DNA from: Antonospora locustae | Taxonomy: Eukaryota > Microsporidia | Assembly (NCBI GenBank): GCA_007674295.1 | Contig: CM017458.1 | Location: 83,831 to 147,830, forward strand | Length of the DNA stretch: 64,000 bases | Direction of reading: 5' to 3' | In this document: positions 1 through 10,055 of the stretch, in pieces | How positions within the stretch are numbered: the stretch's first letter is position 1 | How the letters are laid out: every line of letters begins with the position of its first letter | The notes under the pieces: generated by a model | Told to the model about the DNA's origin: nothing | Seen by the model: the letters and a program-made list of their open reading frames with translations, nothing else | The model's database searches: none | Position numbers and translations under genes: made by a program

Positions 1-153
1 TCAGCCTACGAAGTTGTTCTGGAAGATGATCAAAAAAAGCATAGTGGTACACAAAGTAATAAAGAGCATGTGGAACATGTCTCTTCTCACAAGTCTCACA
101 AAGGCGGGTCTTTTCCAGAGGTGCCTCTGTCTGATCAGACGTATCACTCGTAA
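1..153 (+). CDS. 3' end of an unknown protein (partial)
   Basis: An open frame runs from the window edge to a TAA at 151-153 and encodes about 50 hydrophilic residues rich in Lys, Glu, His and Ser, including a short KEHVEHVSSHKSHKGG stretch. It looks like a charged C-terminal tail, but no family can be named from it. The opposite strand also carries a complete 51-codon ORF over 1-156 with a hydrophobic C-terminal half, so the coding strand is not certain. I prefer the + strand because its composition is soluble-protein-like and the frame is open upstream. Confidence 0.35.
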   Translation, partial: SAYEVVLEDDQKKHSGTQSNKEHVEHVSSHKSHKGGSFPEVPLSDQTYHS

Positions 154-191
154 CATTTGGGGATGCGATCTACCGAATTAACTCATCCCTT

Positions 192-818
192 TTACAGCAT
201 CTTCGACGGTCTGAACGAATAGAAACCGAGGGGCTTTGTCTTTCTACGAGTTCGTACACACTGCACAAGAACATCATCCGATACACCAGCACTCAGGACA
301 TCCGCTACGTTTCGTGCCTCTTCAAGCTCCATAAACTCCAAGTAGTTGCCGTGCACGTATTCGCGAAGCATTTCCGTCTCGATGTTCTCCGACTTGTAAA
401 ACAACTTTCCAAGCTTGTGGAAGATGTCGGTCGTGGCGGAGAACGCCCTGCCCTGCACAGCGACAAGCGCCGCATCATACTTGTTCGTGCTTTCTCTGAC
501 ACGTGTCTTGCAGATCGGATTCATTCTAACCGCCGCTCCTCGGACGAATCTCCGCGTCTCTACGATGATGTTTGCCGGGTACTCATCGTGGATGTCCTGG
601 TCGACAATGCCAACCTCATCTCGACGCAGATACTTCGGGTTGAATGTCCGGACGTTGTCCACCTCGATGGGTGAGAGGTCAAGAAGTCGGAGGACGTATG
701 TAATTAGGGTCGACTTGCCACATCGCGGAGGACCATAGACAATCACTGGCTCAATGTGTCTTCTTTCCAGGGCCTGCACGAGATCTTTGATTTTCTGCTT
801 CGGAAGGAGGTTTTCCAT
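192..818 (-). CDS. RAD17: Rad17-like checkpoint clamp loader (reduced)
   Basis: The 208-residue protein starts with a P-loop, GPPRCGKST, near residue 30. Its C-terminal half carries the Rad17 signature: an FHKLGKLFY segment (the 'lfraLGKilY' motif of Rad17/Rad24) followed by a VHGNYLEF segment and an acidic helix ending ADVLSAG, which match the 'l..NY.dF.....a..LS.aD.L' part of the family. Rad17 loads the 9-1-1 clamp on damaged DNA. The protein is far shorter than fungal Rad17/Rad24; the Walker B region and lid are hard to place. The longer frame reaches 902 only through a TTG codon. The ATG at 818 is chosen because CCC lies directly before it. It could instead be another RFC-like AAA protein, but the LGK and NY motifs favour Rad17. 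Confidence 0.65.
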   Translation of the reverse strand: MENLLPKQKIKDLVQALERRHIEPVIVYGPPRCGKSTLITYVLRLLDLSPIEVDNVRTFNPKYLRRDEVGIVDQDIHDEYPANIIVETRRFVRGAAVRMNPICKTRVRESTNKYDAALVAVQGRAFSATTDIFHKLGKLFYKSENIETEMLREYVHGNYLEFMELEEARNVADVLSAGVSDDVLVQCVRTRRKTKPLGFYSFRPSKML

Positions 819-1544
819 GGGCATTTCCTCTGTTCGGGCGTTTTGGAGATTGCAGCAGGGCAGTTTCTGTTTAAACGTACCATTCCTTTCATCAAACAGC
901 AACTAATTGCCAACTTAACTGCACATCAAGTTCACTTTTAAATGTCACAATTAACATTTATCGTTACCACCGAGCCTGAAAACATTTTCATTTCAAAAGG
1001 CGGTCACCGCTTGGAAAAAAGCTTCTGATCATTATCTGCATCAGAAGAATATCAATCGAATCATAGTCTTCCTTCTTTTCTTTTATGAGCAATGTTTTAA
1101 CAAGTCGCACTGCAAATACATCACAGCACTGAAAACACCGCAAACATTGTGTGCTTAGAAAACTTTTGTAGTGTCGATTCTTCTCGTCTGTTGATGATTC
1201 GGTGAAGGGAGAACTGCAAACAACGAATTTGTATGTCGTGTCTAGTACATTCTCGCACGAATAGAAAGGTTCTAGATAAACCAAGCCATAGAAAGGTTGG
1301 AGCTTTCTATAAACATTCTAATTATATGGTTTTACCGAAATGCTTTCGCCTTAAATTTTATGGTTATGCAGAGTTGTCATAATTCTTGCTAAACCGGTCA
1401 AAAGACACGTGAATCGCACATTGCATGCATTTAATATTCATGATAACTCGTTAATATTCACAGCTCAGTACTATGAAGTGCCATATACGCGCCTAAGTCA
1501 GAATAGCATACTACCATGCTACGAAGTCTTTCTCAATCAATACA
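819..1544. other. Intergenic stretch, no supported gene
   Basis: AT-rich sequence of about 725 bp. A 98-codon ORF on the - strand (988-1284) has no CCC start signal and no recognisable family, so I do not call it. Nothing else is apparent. Confidence 0.5.
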
Positions 1545-1890
1545 ATGATTAAGATCACTACGCAAAATCTGTCAGTACACGTTTTTTTGTATTTGAGTGA
1601 CCACGAAACTTTTGCACAAAGGCTCAAATATCACGCGTTTAGAGTGCTGGACGAAAACCCCTTGTTCAAGGAGTTCTATTCAGAAAAGGAAGATTTTAAG
1701 TCGATGTCTCTCTTCGGGGAAATTCGTGAGAAGAAGAGAGTTCAGCATGCACAGAAAGGCATTTACTGATGCATTTATGGTGGCTAATTACAGAAACCTT
1801 CACTACAAGAGGCTCCCATATCTCATAGAATGTGTTTTCTCGAAAAAAAATAACACCAGTCCCTCTGAAAAAAAAAAAAAGTAAGAGTCA
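1545..1890 (+). pseudogene. Frameshifted relic ORF of unknown family
   Basis: A 74-codon frame begins at ATG 1545 and stops at 1769, but the coding-like text (aromatic and charged, e.g. MVANYRN then LPYLIECVF) continues in the next frame to about 1880, where it ends in a run of A. This is what a frameshifted gene remnant would look like. It lies upstream of the decayed ankyrin-repeat sequence and may be the 5' part of the same dead gene; that link is inference. Confidence 0.3.
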
Positions 1891-2179
1891 TCTTACCTGT
1901 GCATTCGCGGATCTGGTTTGCTATTCTGAATACATGTGCGAGTACACCAGAAGCATTTTGACGCATGCTCATTGCAATATAAAGAGTGTGCAATGTGATA
2001 TAAAACGAAATGGAAGCTTTACATGAAATTGATACTTTGCAGAGCAAATTTAGCATCATCAATCAAGAGACATTTGGTTTTATGTGCTAGGAGCACATTT
2101 TTGTTTAAAACACCTCTTCTACGCAATATAGCAAGTCATCGAATAATTTCTTTGGTGCAAAGAGAACATCAGATTTCTT

Positions 2180-2395
2180 ACTGTGGGGTGTTATCTCAGA
2201 ATTTTGAAGAAAGTTCCTATAAACGTACTCGTTAGGGTTCTGCAGAGTATCGTTGAAAAAGAGAAGATTTCCACAGATTCGGTGATTATCATTGATATGT
2301 TATTGGATGTATGTTTGGAGGAAGGCCGCCCAGAAGGCAGTATGCAAAAGTTCTTTGGAGTTTGTCTCTTTGTAAGAACCGACGATATATAGTTG
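2180..2395 (+). pseudogene. Relic fragment upstream of the ankyrin remnant
   Basis: A 69-codon frame contains a plausible helical text (VLVRVLQSIVEKEK, then IDMLLDVCLEEGR) but lacks a CCC start signal and is flanked by stops. It lies in the same decayed interval and orientation as the ankyrin remnant. It may be another piece of that gene, or a chance ORF. Confidence 0.22.
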
Positions 2396-2949
2396 ATTTA
2401 AGATTCTTTTTGAAAACATACAGTGAGAGCATGATGCAAGAGCCATTCTGAGGTATACTGGTGCGTGCAGACATTAGTAGGCCTTTTAGAGCTGTGCTTG
2501 ACACAATAAGAGCAATAAGTGGGGAGTTGATATATGCAGTTACACTTCTATGTACATAAACGATGTTAACTAGATGGATATTCACATAAAATTCCATAGA
2601 ACTTCTCTGAAGCTCAGTATAGAAGGTAGTACTCTAAGCGAAAACATAATCTGCATAATAAGACCCATGTAGGACACAGTCTACATCAAGAGTTATCACA
2701 TGAAAATGATTGACTTTCTTTGAAGAAACGATTGTGTTGGCGCTGATTGAATAGGTTAGAAGTAAAATTTCAAGAAAAGTGGTATTTGATATCTACATAA
2801 GATCAACAAGCAATGTATTGAGGAAGAAATGCGCAAATAAACTATGTAACATGTAACATGGTAATTTTACGAAAGTAAAACGGCTTTTTTAGAGCGGAGC
2901 TGCGCAATGCACTCACAGTGCAAACATAGCCGCTTGGATATTGTTGCAT

Positions 2950-3900
2950 TTCTACTTAACAATAGAATGCTTTCCAGTCATCTTGGTGCTAATAGCGTGC
3001 GCTACAAGGATACAAAGAACTTGTTACGTTTCTTCTTGTGAAGGAAATTAAACCAGACAGACGTGGTTTCTAGACATACGTGAGAATGGCCACAGTGAGC
3101 TTGTCCAGGTTCTCTTTGAAAACGGACTCAAACCTGATTAAGATGGAGACAACTACGCTCTGTATACAACAAACATATCGGAGTTGTTGAAGTTCCGCTG
3201 AAGAAGAGCTTCGTGTACAACATATGTGATACAGATATTGTGTTTAAAAGCGGAAACAAAAATCAGATCAGGTACTCTGTCGAAGAGTGTGCTGTTTCAG
3301 CGTTTACGGGGCAAACAACACGTGCTGGTATTTTGTACACGTAGAGTTTATAAATTTCTCTTAGAAATAGGCGTTAAACCCAGACACATTAGTTCAAAAG
3401 GTGTGTGTTCTTAATGGATCCGTGAATGTCGTTGCGCTCTATGAGTGCAGCATCAAGCCAAACAGAATAGGCCCAAACTACGCGTGAAAAGAAATACATA
3501 TGAAAGTAATTGAATATCTCTTGAAAACACATATTTTTTTCAGATACAAACGGTATTGATTACGTGTTCTTTAGTAGGCACATTAATATCGTGTACTATC
3601 TTGCTGAAAAGAACGGAATTCCAGATGTCCGTAGCGTAAAAACGCCTGCACATACGGTTACACAGACATTGAGAAGTATCTGGATCGAAGAGGCATTCAT
3701 TCGGATGCATTTGGAGTGAACAACGCCTGTAAAGACGGCTGCCTAGGTGTCATCAGATATCTGTTTAAGAAAGCTTTGCGCCAGATACCAGCAATGTTAA
3801 CATTCTGTGTGACCAAGGAAGCTCGTACATGTTGGGTTATCTTGTTGAAAGGGAATTTATCCCAACAATATCGATGGTGGGATTGGTGAGGAGGAATTGT
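2950..3900 (+). pseudogene. Decayed ankyrin-repeat gene
   Basis: Translation in shifting frames yields repeated ankyrin-like pieces separated by stops and frameshifts: ENGHSELVQVLFENGLKPD (about 3083-3139), a VYKFLLEIGVKP piece (about 3345), NGSVNVVALYECSIKPN (about 3415), SRHINIVYYLAEKNGIPDVR (about 3573) and a YMLGYLVEREFIPTI piece (about 3825). Each has the helix-turn-helix pattern 'gh..iv..Ll..g.kpd' of an ankyrin unit. No single frame stays open for more than about 60 codons. The gene is dead as written, unless the sequence is very error-prone here. Original repeat number was at least five or six. Confidence 0.7.
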
Positions 3901-4050
3901 TGATATAGGTGGCAAGGCGTATCGTGTAGTGCGGTGTATTAATAAATTGTGCATTCTACCCTCTTTAATATCAACCAATATTTGTTTCATTCTGTTTTCA
4001 GACACACACCGTAAAGCATTGCGTCTCCAATCATCCCAGCAGGGTCTTCA

Positions 4051-5928
4051 ATGAAGACGAGGAGTCAAGCACCCATGAGATCCCCAAATTTTGCGGGAGA
4101 AGATATTGCGGAAAAGCCAATCCAGAAGTCCACACAACAGCGTACAGCCCGGGGAAAAGTAGACAGAAGCTCTTCTTACTTCATTAGCCGTATTATGAGA
4201 AGAATAGTAAGAACTCTGATTTCCTTGCAAACTCTTCTGATATTTGCTCTTTTAATAGCTAGTATGTTTGTGTGGAACATGAGAGAAGCATTTGAAAAGG
4301 AAAGCACCAAGAGCTTGTACTCTAAAACAGGTGCAGTGGAAGTATCACGCGAGACAGTAGAAATCAGATATGGAATTGCGTGTATCTTTGCAGCAGCACT
4401 TGTGCTCTGTAATTGTATCATCAGCACTCTGATATTCTACTCAACGCTTTACTTTGCAAGAAACACGCTCTCCGGCAAAGAGATGCTTCTTGTTGTTCAC
4501 TCGCTTTCTTCTCACATATCTCTGTTTCTGGTGCTTGCAGGTCTTTGGATATGCATTGTGATTTTTAAGTACAATGTGATCGTCCGCCTTGGCCTTGTCA
4601 TCGACATCTATCTAAGCTTTTCACAAATTGTCATTGTCTCTCTTATAGCAACAACCCTTTTTGGAATTCTGCACATAGTCGTAGAACGCATAAGACACAG
4701 CTTCAACAATGAAAACAACCTAAACAGAATCCTCACTTGTTTATATTCCGAGCTTGCTTTGAAGATAATCGAAATGGGTTCTCTTGGAGAAGAACACATG
4801 CGTGTTTATGCTAAAAGAAAGGCTACGAACATTTTGCCTTACAGAGAATCGGATGAAATCAGAAAGAATACATTATTTCTTGAGGGAAACGATGTTTCAA
4901 ACACGACTAAGAAGCTTATTTTCTACGAATTTTCCAAAAATGAATATTTCGGCAGCTATTACACAGAGAAAGATTTGAAGAATCCAGAACGGCTGAGGCT
5001 GAAGATAGCAAACAAACTTAAAAAAAGAGAGTCGTTCCTTTTTAATGGAAAAGAATTGGACGTAGAAAAGATGCTGTGTGTATTTTCTGACAACAACATG
5101 ATAACTATGATACTTTCCAAAGCAGGAATCAAGCTGGGTGTACGGTTTTCTGAAAAGGAACTTGTTTTACTCATTGCAAAGACACTAGGAGAGAGAGTTG
5201 ATATTGAGAGAAATTTGAAGCAGCGTTATTCTGCTTTGAAAAATACCGAGATGATGAGTTCTGCCATAATCCTATTCTTCTGTACCGCGTCATTGCTTCT
5301 AGGATTTAAGATAGAAGATGAAAATGTATTCAGCTTTGTATCCATGGTTTTTGGTGCTGCGTACTTCTTTCAGCCAGCAGTCACAAACTTGATTGATGGA
5401 CTTCTTTTTCTCTTTTTTATCCACCCGTTTGATATTGGCGATCGTGTTCTCATTAAAGTAAACGAAACACGAGAAAACATGGTTGTCCTGGAGACACACA
5501 TGTTGTACACAGTATTTCAGCGCTGGGATAACGTAAAAATTTACGTGTGTAACATGAACCTGTATGAAGAAGATATATCCAATCTGAGGCGAGGCGGCTA
5601 CATTTTGGATGCACACCAGATACAGATAGACCACTATACAGATGAGAAAGACATAGATGAATTTAAAACCCACCTGGAAGAGTTTTTGCTGCAGAATCCG
5701 AACGACTACACGGGTTTGTGCTTAGTCAATTACGTGTTCATAGAGGAGGCAGATAAGCTACACTTGAGAGTTCTAACTCAGTTCAAGGAAAGCGGCCAGG
5801 ATAACGTGCGATTACTTCAGCTAAAAAGCAAGGTTCTCGAGCTCATCATCTCAAAGCTCCACATTTTAAATATAACTTACACCCTTCCATCCAGGTGTAT
5901 AAAAGTTGTGCAGCCATCCGTAGATTAG
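4051..5928 (+). CDS. MscS-family mechanosensitive channel
   Basis: The 625-residue membrane protein has at least five hydrophobic segments, four in the N-terminal third (about residues 50-70, 110-135, 150-175, 185-210) and a pair near 410-470. The pore and upper beta region are diagnostic: a small-residue helix reading FGAAYFFQPAVTNLIDG followed by HPFDIGDRVLIK, the core MscS motif. It is probably a tension-gated ion channel for osmotic balance, which microsporidia need during spore germination and intracellular growth. The large N-terminal domain before the pore resembles fungal Msy1/Msy2-type channels more than the short bacterial type. The ATG at 4051 has CCC about 15 bases upstream. The next gene is Sec24 in the same direction, 246 bp on. 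Confidence 0.88.
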   Translation: MKTRSQAPMRSPNFAGEDIAEKPIQKSTQQRTARGKVDRSSSYFISRIMRRIVRTLISLQTLLIFALLIASMFVWNMREAFEKESTKSLYSKTGAVEVSRETVEIRYGIACIFAAALVLCNCIISTLIFYSTLYFARNTLSGKEMLLVVHSLSSHISLFLVLAGLWICIVIFKYNVIVRLGLVIDIYLSFSQIVIVSLIATTLFGILHIVVERIRHSFNNENNLNRILTCLYSELALKIIEMGSLGEEHMRVYAKRKATNILPYRESDEIRKNTLFLEGNDVSNTTKKLIFYEFSKNEYFGSYYTEKDLKNPERLRLKIANKLKKRESFLFNGKELDVEKMLCVFSDNNMITMILSKAGIKLGVRFSEKELVLLIAKTLGERVDIERNLKQRYSALKNTEMMSSAIILFFCTASLLLGFKIEDENVFSFVSMVFGAAYFFQPAVTNLIDGLLFLFFIHPFDIGDRVLIKVNETRENMVVLETHMLYTVFQRWDNVKIYVCNMNLYEEDISNLRRGGYILDAHQIQIDHYTDEKDIDEFKTHLEEFLLQNPNDYTGLCLVNYVFIEEADKLHLRVLTQFKESGQDNVRLLQLKSKVLELIISKLHILNITYTLPSRCIKVVQPSVD

Positions 5929-6174
5929 TGTGCGTCATGTAAGTAAAGAAGCTACATTTTTGTTACTAGTCGTCTGATAGAAGATGTTTTAGTCATTCTT
6001 TATATTTTTAGAAAAACGTTCCAAACAATGTACAAAAGAAATTATATCACTAGTTGCAACTGATTTTTTGCTATAAGTCCATTAACTTATTTCCCTGTTC
6101 CTGTGGATCAAAAACTTAATCTGAGAGTCCCAGGGGCTCCATTCTCATATTTATACTACAAAAACAAAAAATCT

Positions 6175-8385
6175 ATGCCCTTAATGAACAACAGCATACC
6201 AACTCCGAATACTCAGGCTATGGTGTCACCTTCTTTAAGAGATGAGGCAGCACATTCACAGTGTTTGGCTGAATTAAGCGCGTCCCATAAAAAATATAGA
6301 TCTACTATCAATGTGGTTCCAAAAGAAATCAATGTTATGAACGTCTCTCGAATTCCATTTGCAATCAACGTTGTCCCTGAAAGTTTTGTAGACGAAAATG
6401 TAGAACTGAGTCAGGACCCCATTGTAAGGTGCGAAAAGTGCAAAACGTACATCAATCCGTTTGTCGAAGTGATTCCCCCTGGAACACTTTGGAAGTGCAA
6501 CATGTGTCAGTCGATCAACAATAGCGAAGTTACTTTTCGCCAAATTAGACAGTTTGAAAGAAATGGGCCCTTCAATCCACTAGAAAATTACGCTATAAAT
6601 ACATTGAACTTTCTCAATCCGGAGCTGAGAAACAACGTTATTGACATTATAGCGCCTTCTGGGTTTTCAATCAAGCCCAGCTCAGATCCCATATTTTTTT
6701 TTGCCATAGAGGCAACAACTCATATGCTAAAGAATGGAATATTCCGGTCTGTGATTAATTGTATTGTCAGCAACATGGATATACTTCCAAACAGCTCGTT
6801 TCGTACAAAGGTAGTTGTATCTTTCTTTAATTCATACGTTTTCATAATGAAGAAAGCTGTGGACACGCGTTTCTTAGTTGTCTCTGACTTTGAAGAGCTT
6901 CCTTCTTTCTATCCTGAGGATATCCTCCTAAAAAAAGATGAACTTGCACTTGACATAGACGCGCTTGAAGAGTATTTTTTAAACAAACAGGATAATACAA
7001 ATGACTTTGGTGGATGTCTTTCTGCAATTAGGAAGTTTCTTGCAGGACGTGGTGGCACTGCAATGGTGTTTCTTGGTACAGTTCCAAATACTGGGCACGG
7101 CAAAATTGATACTTCAAGAGGTGATGTCAAATGCAAAAGTGTATTCTATAAGAACAAAGCCTTTGAATTCACAAAGGCTACAATTGCAGTCAACCTTTTT
7201 CTGTTTCCCCATTTAAATGTGGAGCTTCCGACGCTTTCTGTTCTGAGCAAGTACACAGGCGGTGTTCTAAACTATTATCCAAACTACGATGCAAATGATT
7301 TCTCGTTCTCCTCGAAGCTTAGTACAGATTTTTCACTTTTTTTGGAGCAGAACATCGGATACGAGGCCGTATGCAAGGTCCGTGTTCCAAACGGCATCTC
7401 TGTCAAGGAATATTATGGAAACCTAAACTTGCGATCCTCTGGAATTATTTCATTCTGCAACTTCTATCCCTCACACTCTTTCACATTTGAAATAACTGTG
7501 GAGGAACCTATAATATATTCAGCACTTACTGTTCAAGTTGCATTGCTGAGAAGCTTGGAGAGTGGTGAGAAAGTAATTAGAATATTGAATTTCGCTATTC
7601 CGACAGAGGGAGTATCTACGACAGACTTGTTTTACGAAAGCCTTGATGCAAATATGATTGCGCATTCTTGGGCGCTAAAGGCAGTTTTTAACGAAGCAGG
7701 AAAAAGAGGAAGCGGAAATAGCTTTCTTATCAAGGAACTCAAGGAGGTAAGTAACTGTTACAAGAAGAACATGAAAATTGGCACAAAAGAGTTTCTTCTT
7801 CCTGATTCTCTCAGAAATCTTCCATCTAGAGTAATGGGCCTTATGAAGTCTATACCGTTAAGACCCGTGTCGTACACGCCGATGGATTACAGAGCATACT
7901 ACATGTATCTCTGGTGTACACAGTACCCTAAGCTTGTTGACGTGCTGGTGTACCCAGCGCTGTATTCTCTACACAACCTGGGCGACAGAGAAGGATTGGT
8001 TGACGAAAATCGAGTGGTTATGCCAAGGCCCATAAAGTTGACTCTTGACTTGTTGGAGACTTCTGGGTTTTATATGTTGGACACAGGTGTGAACTTGTAC
8101 TTTTTTGTTGGCAGAGACTGCAATGCATACATTCCCAATCTCGTCATAAACCCACAGGCAAATGGAAGGTTTGTATTTGAAAAGTTTGACAACGAGATGA
8201 GCGAACGCATATGCAACATCCTGAAGGAGATACGGGCAGAGAGGTTCTTGACACCGAACTACTACGTGATTCGAGACAGGGGACAGCCTGACCTGATGAT
8301 AGATATATTTTTCAGTTACTTCGTGGAGGATGCTATACACAACCTTCCCGCGTTCTCTGAATTTGTGAAGAAATTGAGTGAATAA
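6175..8385 (+). CDS. SEC24: COPII coat subunit Sec24
   Basis: The protein is a Sec23/Sec24 family member. A zinc-finger domain (CEKCKTYINPF ... WKCNMCQ) lies about 85 residues in, followed by the trunk (a von Willebrand A-like fold with FFAIEATTHM), a beta-barrel, a helical domain and a C-terminal gelsolin-like part ending near an LDTGVNLYFFVGRD motif. The PFVEVIPP-type sequence and gelsolin region point to Sec24, the cargo-binding half of the COPII coat at the ER. Length (736-760 residues) is below yeast's 926, mainly from loss of the low-complexity N-terminus. The first in-frame ATG is at 6175. Coding-like sequence extends upstream to a GTG at 6103 that sits in the normal CCC context, so the true start is unresolved. 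Confidence 0.93.
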   Translation: MPLMNNSIPTPNTQAMVSPSLRDEAAHSQCLAELSASHKKYRSTINVVPKEINVMNVSRIPFAINVVPESFVDENVELSQDPIVRCEKCKTYINPFVEVIPPGTLWKCNMCQSINNSEVTFRQIRQFERNGPFNPLENYAINTLNFLNPELRNNVIDIIAPSGFSIKPSSDPIFFFAIEATTHMLKNGIFRSVINCIVSNMDILPNSSFRTKVVVSFFNSYVFIMKKAVDTRFLVVSDFEELPSFYPEDILLKKDELALDIDALEEYFLNKQDNTNDFGGCLSAIRKFLAGRGGTAMVFLGTVPNTGHGKIDTSRGDVKCKSVFYKNKAFEFTKATIAVNLFLFPHLNVELPTLSVLSKYTGGVLNYYPNYDANDFSFSSKLSTDFSLFLEQNIGYEAVCKVRVPNGISVKEYYGNLNLRSSGIISFCNFYPSHSFTFEITVEEPIIYSALTVQVALLRSLESGEKVIRILNFAIPTEGVSTTDLFYESLDANMIAHSWALKAVFNEAGKRGSGNSFLIKELKEVSNCYKKNMKIGTKEFLLPDSLRNLPSRVMGLMKSIPLRPVSYTPMDYRAYYMYLWCTQYPKLVDVLVYPALYSLHNLGDREGLVDENRVVMPRPIKLTLDLLETSGFYMLDTGVNLYFFVGRDCNAYIPNLVINPQANGRFVFEKFDNEMSERICNILKEIRAERFLTPNYYVIRDRGQPDLMIDIFFSYFVEDAIHNLPAFSEFVKKLSE

Positions 8386-8435
8386 TCAAAACACAACATA
8401 CGTGCACGTGTATGAACTACATATAACACCTTCTT

Positions 8436-8921
8436 TTACTCGGAACATAGCTTCTCTACAAGGCTTAACGAAATCGCCTTGAGAGGTGTGTATCGTTCAA
8501 CAACATTTCCATTTTTGTCAACGAGAAACTTTGTGAAGTTCCACTCGATGGTTTCTCCAAACCATCCGCCCCTACTCTTTGTTAGGTACGCGTAAACAGG
8601 ATGCTGATTGTCGCCCTTTACGTCCACCTTGTTAAACAGAATGAAGTCATTTGAATGCTTTGCAACATTCTTCTTGATCACCTCGATGTCGTTGGGCTCT
8701 TGGTTTTTGAACTGGTTGCAGGGAAATAGAAGCACTTTCAGGCCTTTGTCGCCAAACTTTTCAAGTAACTTAACAAGCTCTGGATAAGCGTTTTTGGCAA
8801 ATCCGCAGTCTGACGCAATGTTGACGATAACTAACACACTGCCTTTGAAGTCTGCAAAGTTTCTTTTGTTGCCGTATGCGTCTCTGACTGAAATGTTGTA
8901 AAAATTCTTTTGTGGATCCAT
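8436..8921 (-). CDS. Glutathione/thioredoxin peroxidase (GPx family)
   Basis: The 161-residue enzyme has the complete GPx active site: peroxidatic Cys39 in NIASDCGF, Gln70 and a second Cys68 in FPCNQF, and Trp127-Asn128 in the WNFTKFLVD motif. The extra cysteine in FPCNQF is typical of the cysteine GPx enzymes of fungi and plants that use thioredoxin to reduce peroxides and lipid hydroperoxides. No selenocysteine is used. The ATG at 8921 is chosen over the one at 8987 because a CCCCC run lies six bases upstream. The gene converges on Sec24 with a 50-bp gap. A diverged tandem copy lies just upstream in the same orientation. Confidence 0.93.
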   Translation of the reverse strand: MDPQKNFYNISVRDAYGNKRNFADFKGSVLVIVNIASDCGFAKNAYPELVKLLEKFGDKGLKVLLFPCNQFKNQEPNDIEVIKKNVAKHSNDFILFNKVDVKGDNQHPVYAYLTKSRGGWFGETIEWNFTKFLVDKNGNVVERYTPLKAISLSLVEKLCSE

Positions 8922-9267
8922 TTTTGGGGGCTCTAATTTGTACAAATCAGACAGAAGATGAAAATGCTGCTTGCAAGAATCACGCATTCAACTCCGTGAA
9001 AATGGTGCACAATGTACCTGCTCTGATGTGTCCAAAAGAAAAAACATGTTGTATGCATCGCTGAAGCACGAAAACAAAGGTCTAAATTCAAAAATGAACT
9101 AAAAGCACATGACCAATGCAATTGCAATGTGTCCTTCCTTGCATCCCTTTCCTTTGTATGGTCTCTTGCACTATCGATATTCCCCGCATCTTTAACCAAA
9201 AGTGACTAAGGATTTCCCCTTTTTGACTTGGCCTCCTAAGGTTCACCTTCACCAGTTGTGTTTTGCT

Positions 9268-9849
9268 TTAAAACAAATTGTCATACAAATCCACTATAAT
9301 GCAGTCTTTCAGGTGCAATTCGAGGCTGATATTCTCGTTCTCTGCCTTTGCAGCCTGCTCTTCTTTGAAATTCGTCTTCAAAATTCTGTCGTGATGGGAC
9401 GGACATTCGTTTGAAAGGTATCTGTGGATCACCGTTCCGTTTTCGTTGACAACAAACTTAGTAAAATTCGATCTTCGTCCAGAAAGAAACCAGCACGGCC
9501 TTTTGTCCGAAAGAAACAGGTAGAGCGGGTGTATCTTTTTTCCGTAAAACTCTACAAAGTCAAACAGCCTGAAACTCGCCGAGTATTCAAACACCTTTTT
9601 TCTGACAGAAGATATCTTATGATATTCCACCGGAAGATGCTCTTTGCTGGGAAATAAGAGAATCTCATATCTTTTTTCACAATCTTCGTCCATAAAACAT
9701 CTTAGGCGGCGCAGGGTGTCCTCTGCAAAGCTGTCCATGGATTCTATGTTGACGACTACACACAGGCGTCCCTTGAAAGACTCAAATCTGACCATGCGGC
9801 CACACGCATCAATGGCAGAGATGTCGTGAAAGTTTTTGCAATCCCTCAT
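9268..9849 (-). CDS. GPx-like tandem paralogue lacking the catalytic residues
   Basis: This 193-residue protein aligns without gaps to the neighbouring peroxidase from residue 1 to about 140 (shared KNF, NI.S, LLFP, HP.Y, NFTKF.V, NG.V motifs). The catalytic positions are replaced: Cys39 is Asp, Cys68 is Ser, Gln70 is Glu and Trp127 is Ser; only Asn128 remains. It adds about 30 C-terminal residues with an acidic/Lys-rich linker. The reading frame is intact, so it may be a pseudoenzyme with a binding or regulatory role, or a copy at an early stage of loss. The frame extends to 9891 only by GTG; the ATG at 9849 corresponds exactly to the start of the active copy. Confidence 0.72.
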   Translation of the reverse strand: MRDCKNFHDISAIDACGRMVRFESFKGRLCVVVNIESMDSFAEDTLRRLRCFMDEDCEKRYEILLFPSKEHLPVEYHKISSVRKKVFEYSASFRLFDFVEFYGKKIHPLYLFLSDKRPCWFLSGRRSNFTKFVVNENGTVIHRYLSNECPSHHDRILKTNFKEEQAAKAENENISLELHLKDCIIVDLYDNLF

Positions 9850-10055
9850 GGCAGTGTCAAAAGGCTCGATTTTAACTTCTTCTATACGCACCTTTTCAAC
9901 AAAAAAGAGTGAATATCGGTCCTTGTAGCACTTAATGCTTTTGTTGTACTAATTTTCACAGGACACTTCTTTCATGAGTGCTGACACATTTCTTGTGGAG
10001 TCAGACCGGAATGCACAACCCATTCCTGTGCAAAGATCAGGCAATCAATTAACCC

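Noticed and set aside
5939..5972. Possible short intron (GTAAGT ... AG) before Sec24
   Set aside because: Splicing it does not bring an ATG into the Sec24 frame, and stops lie between it and 6103.
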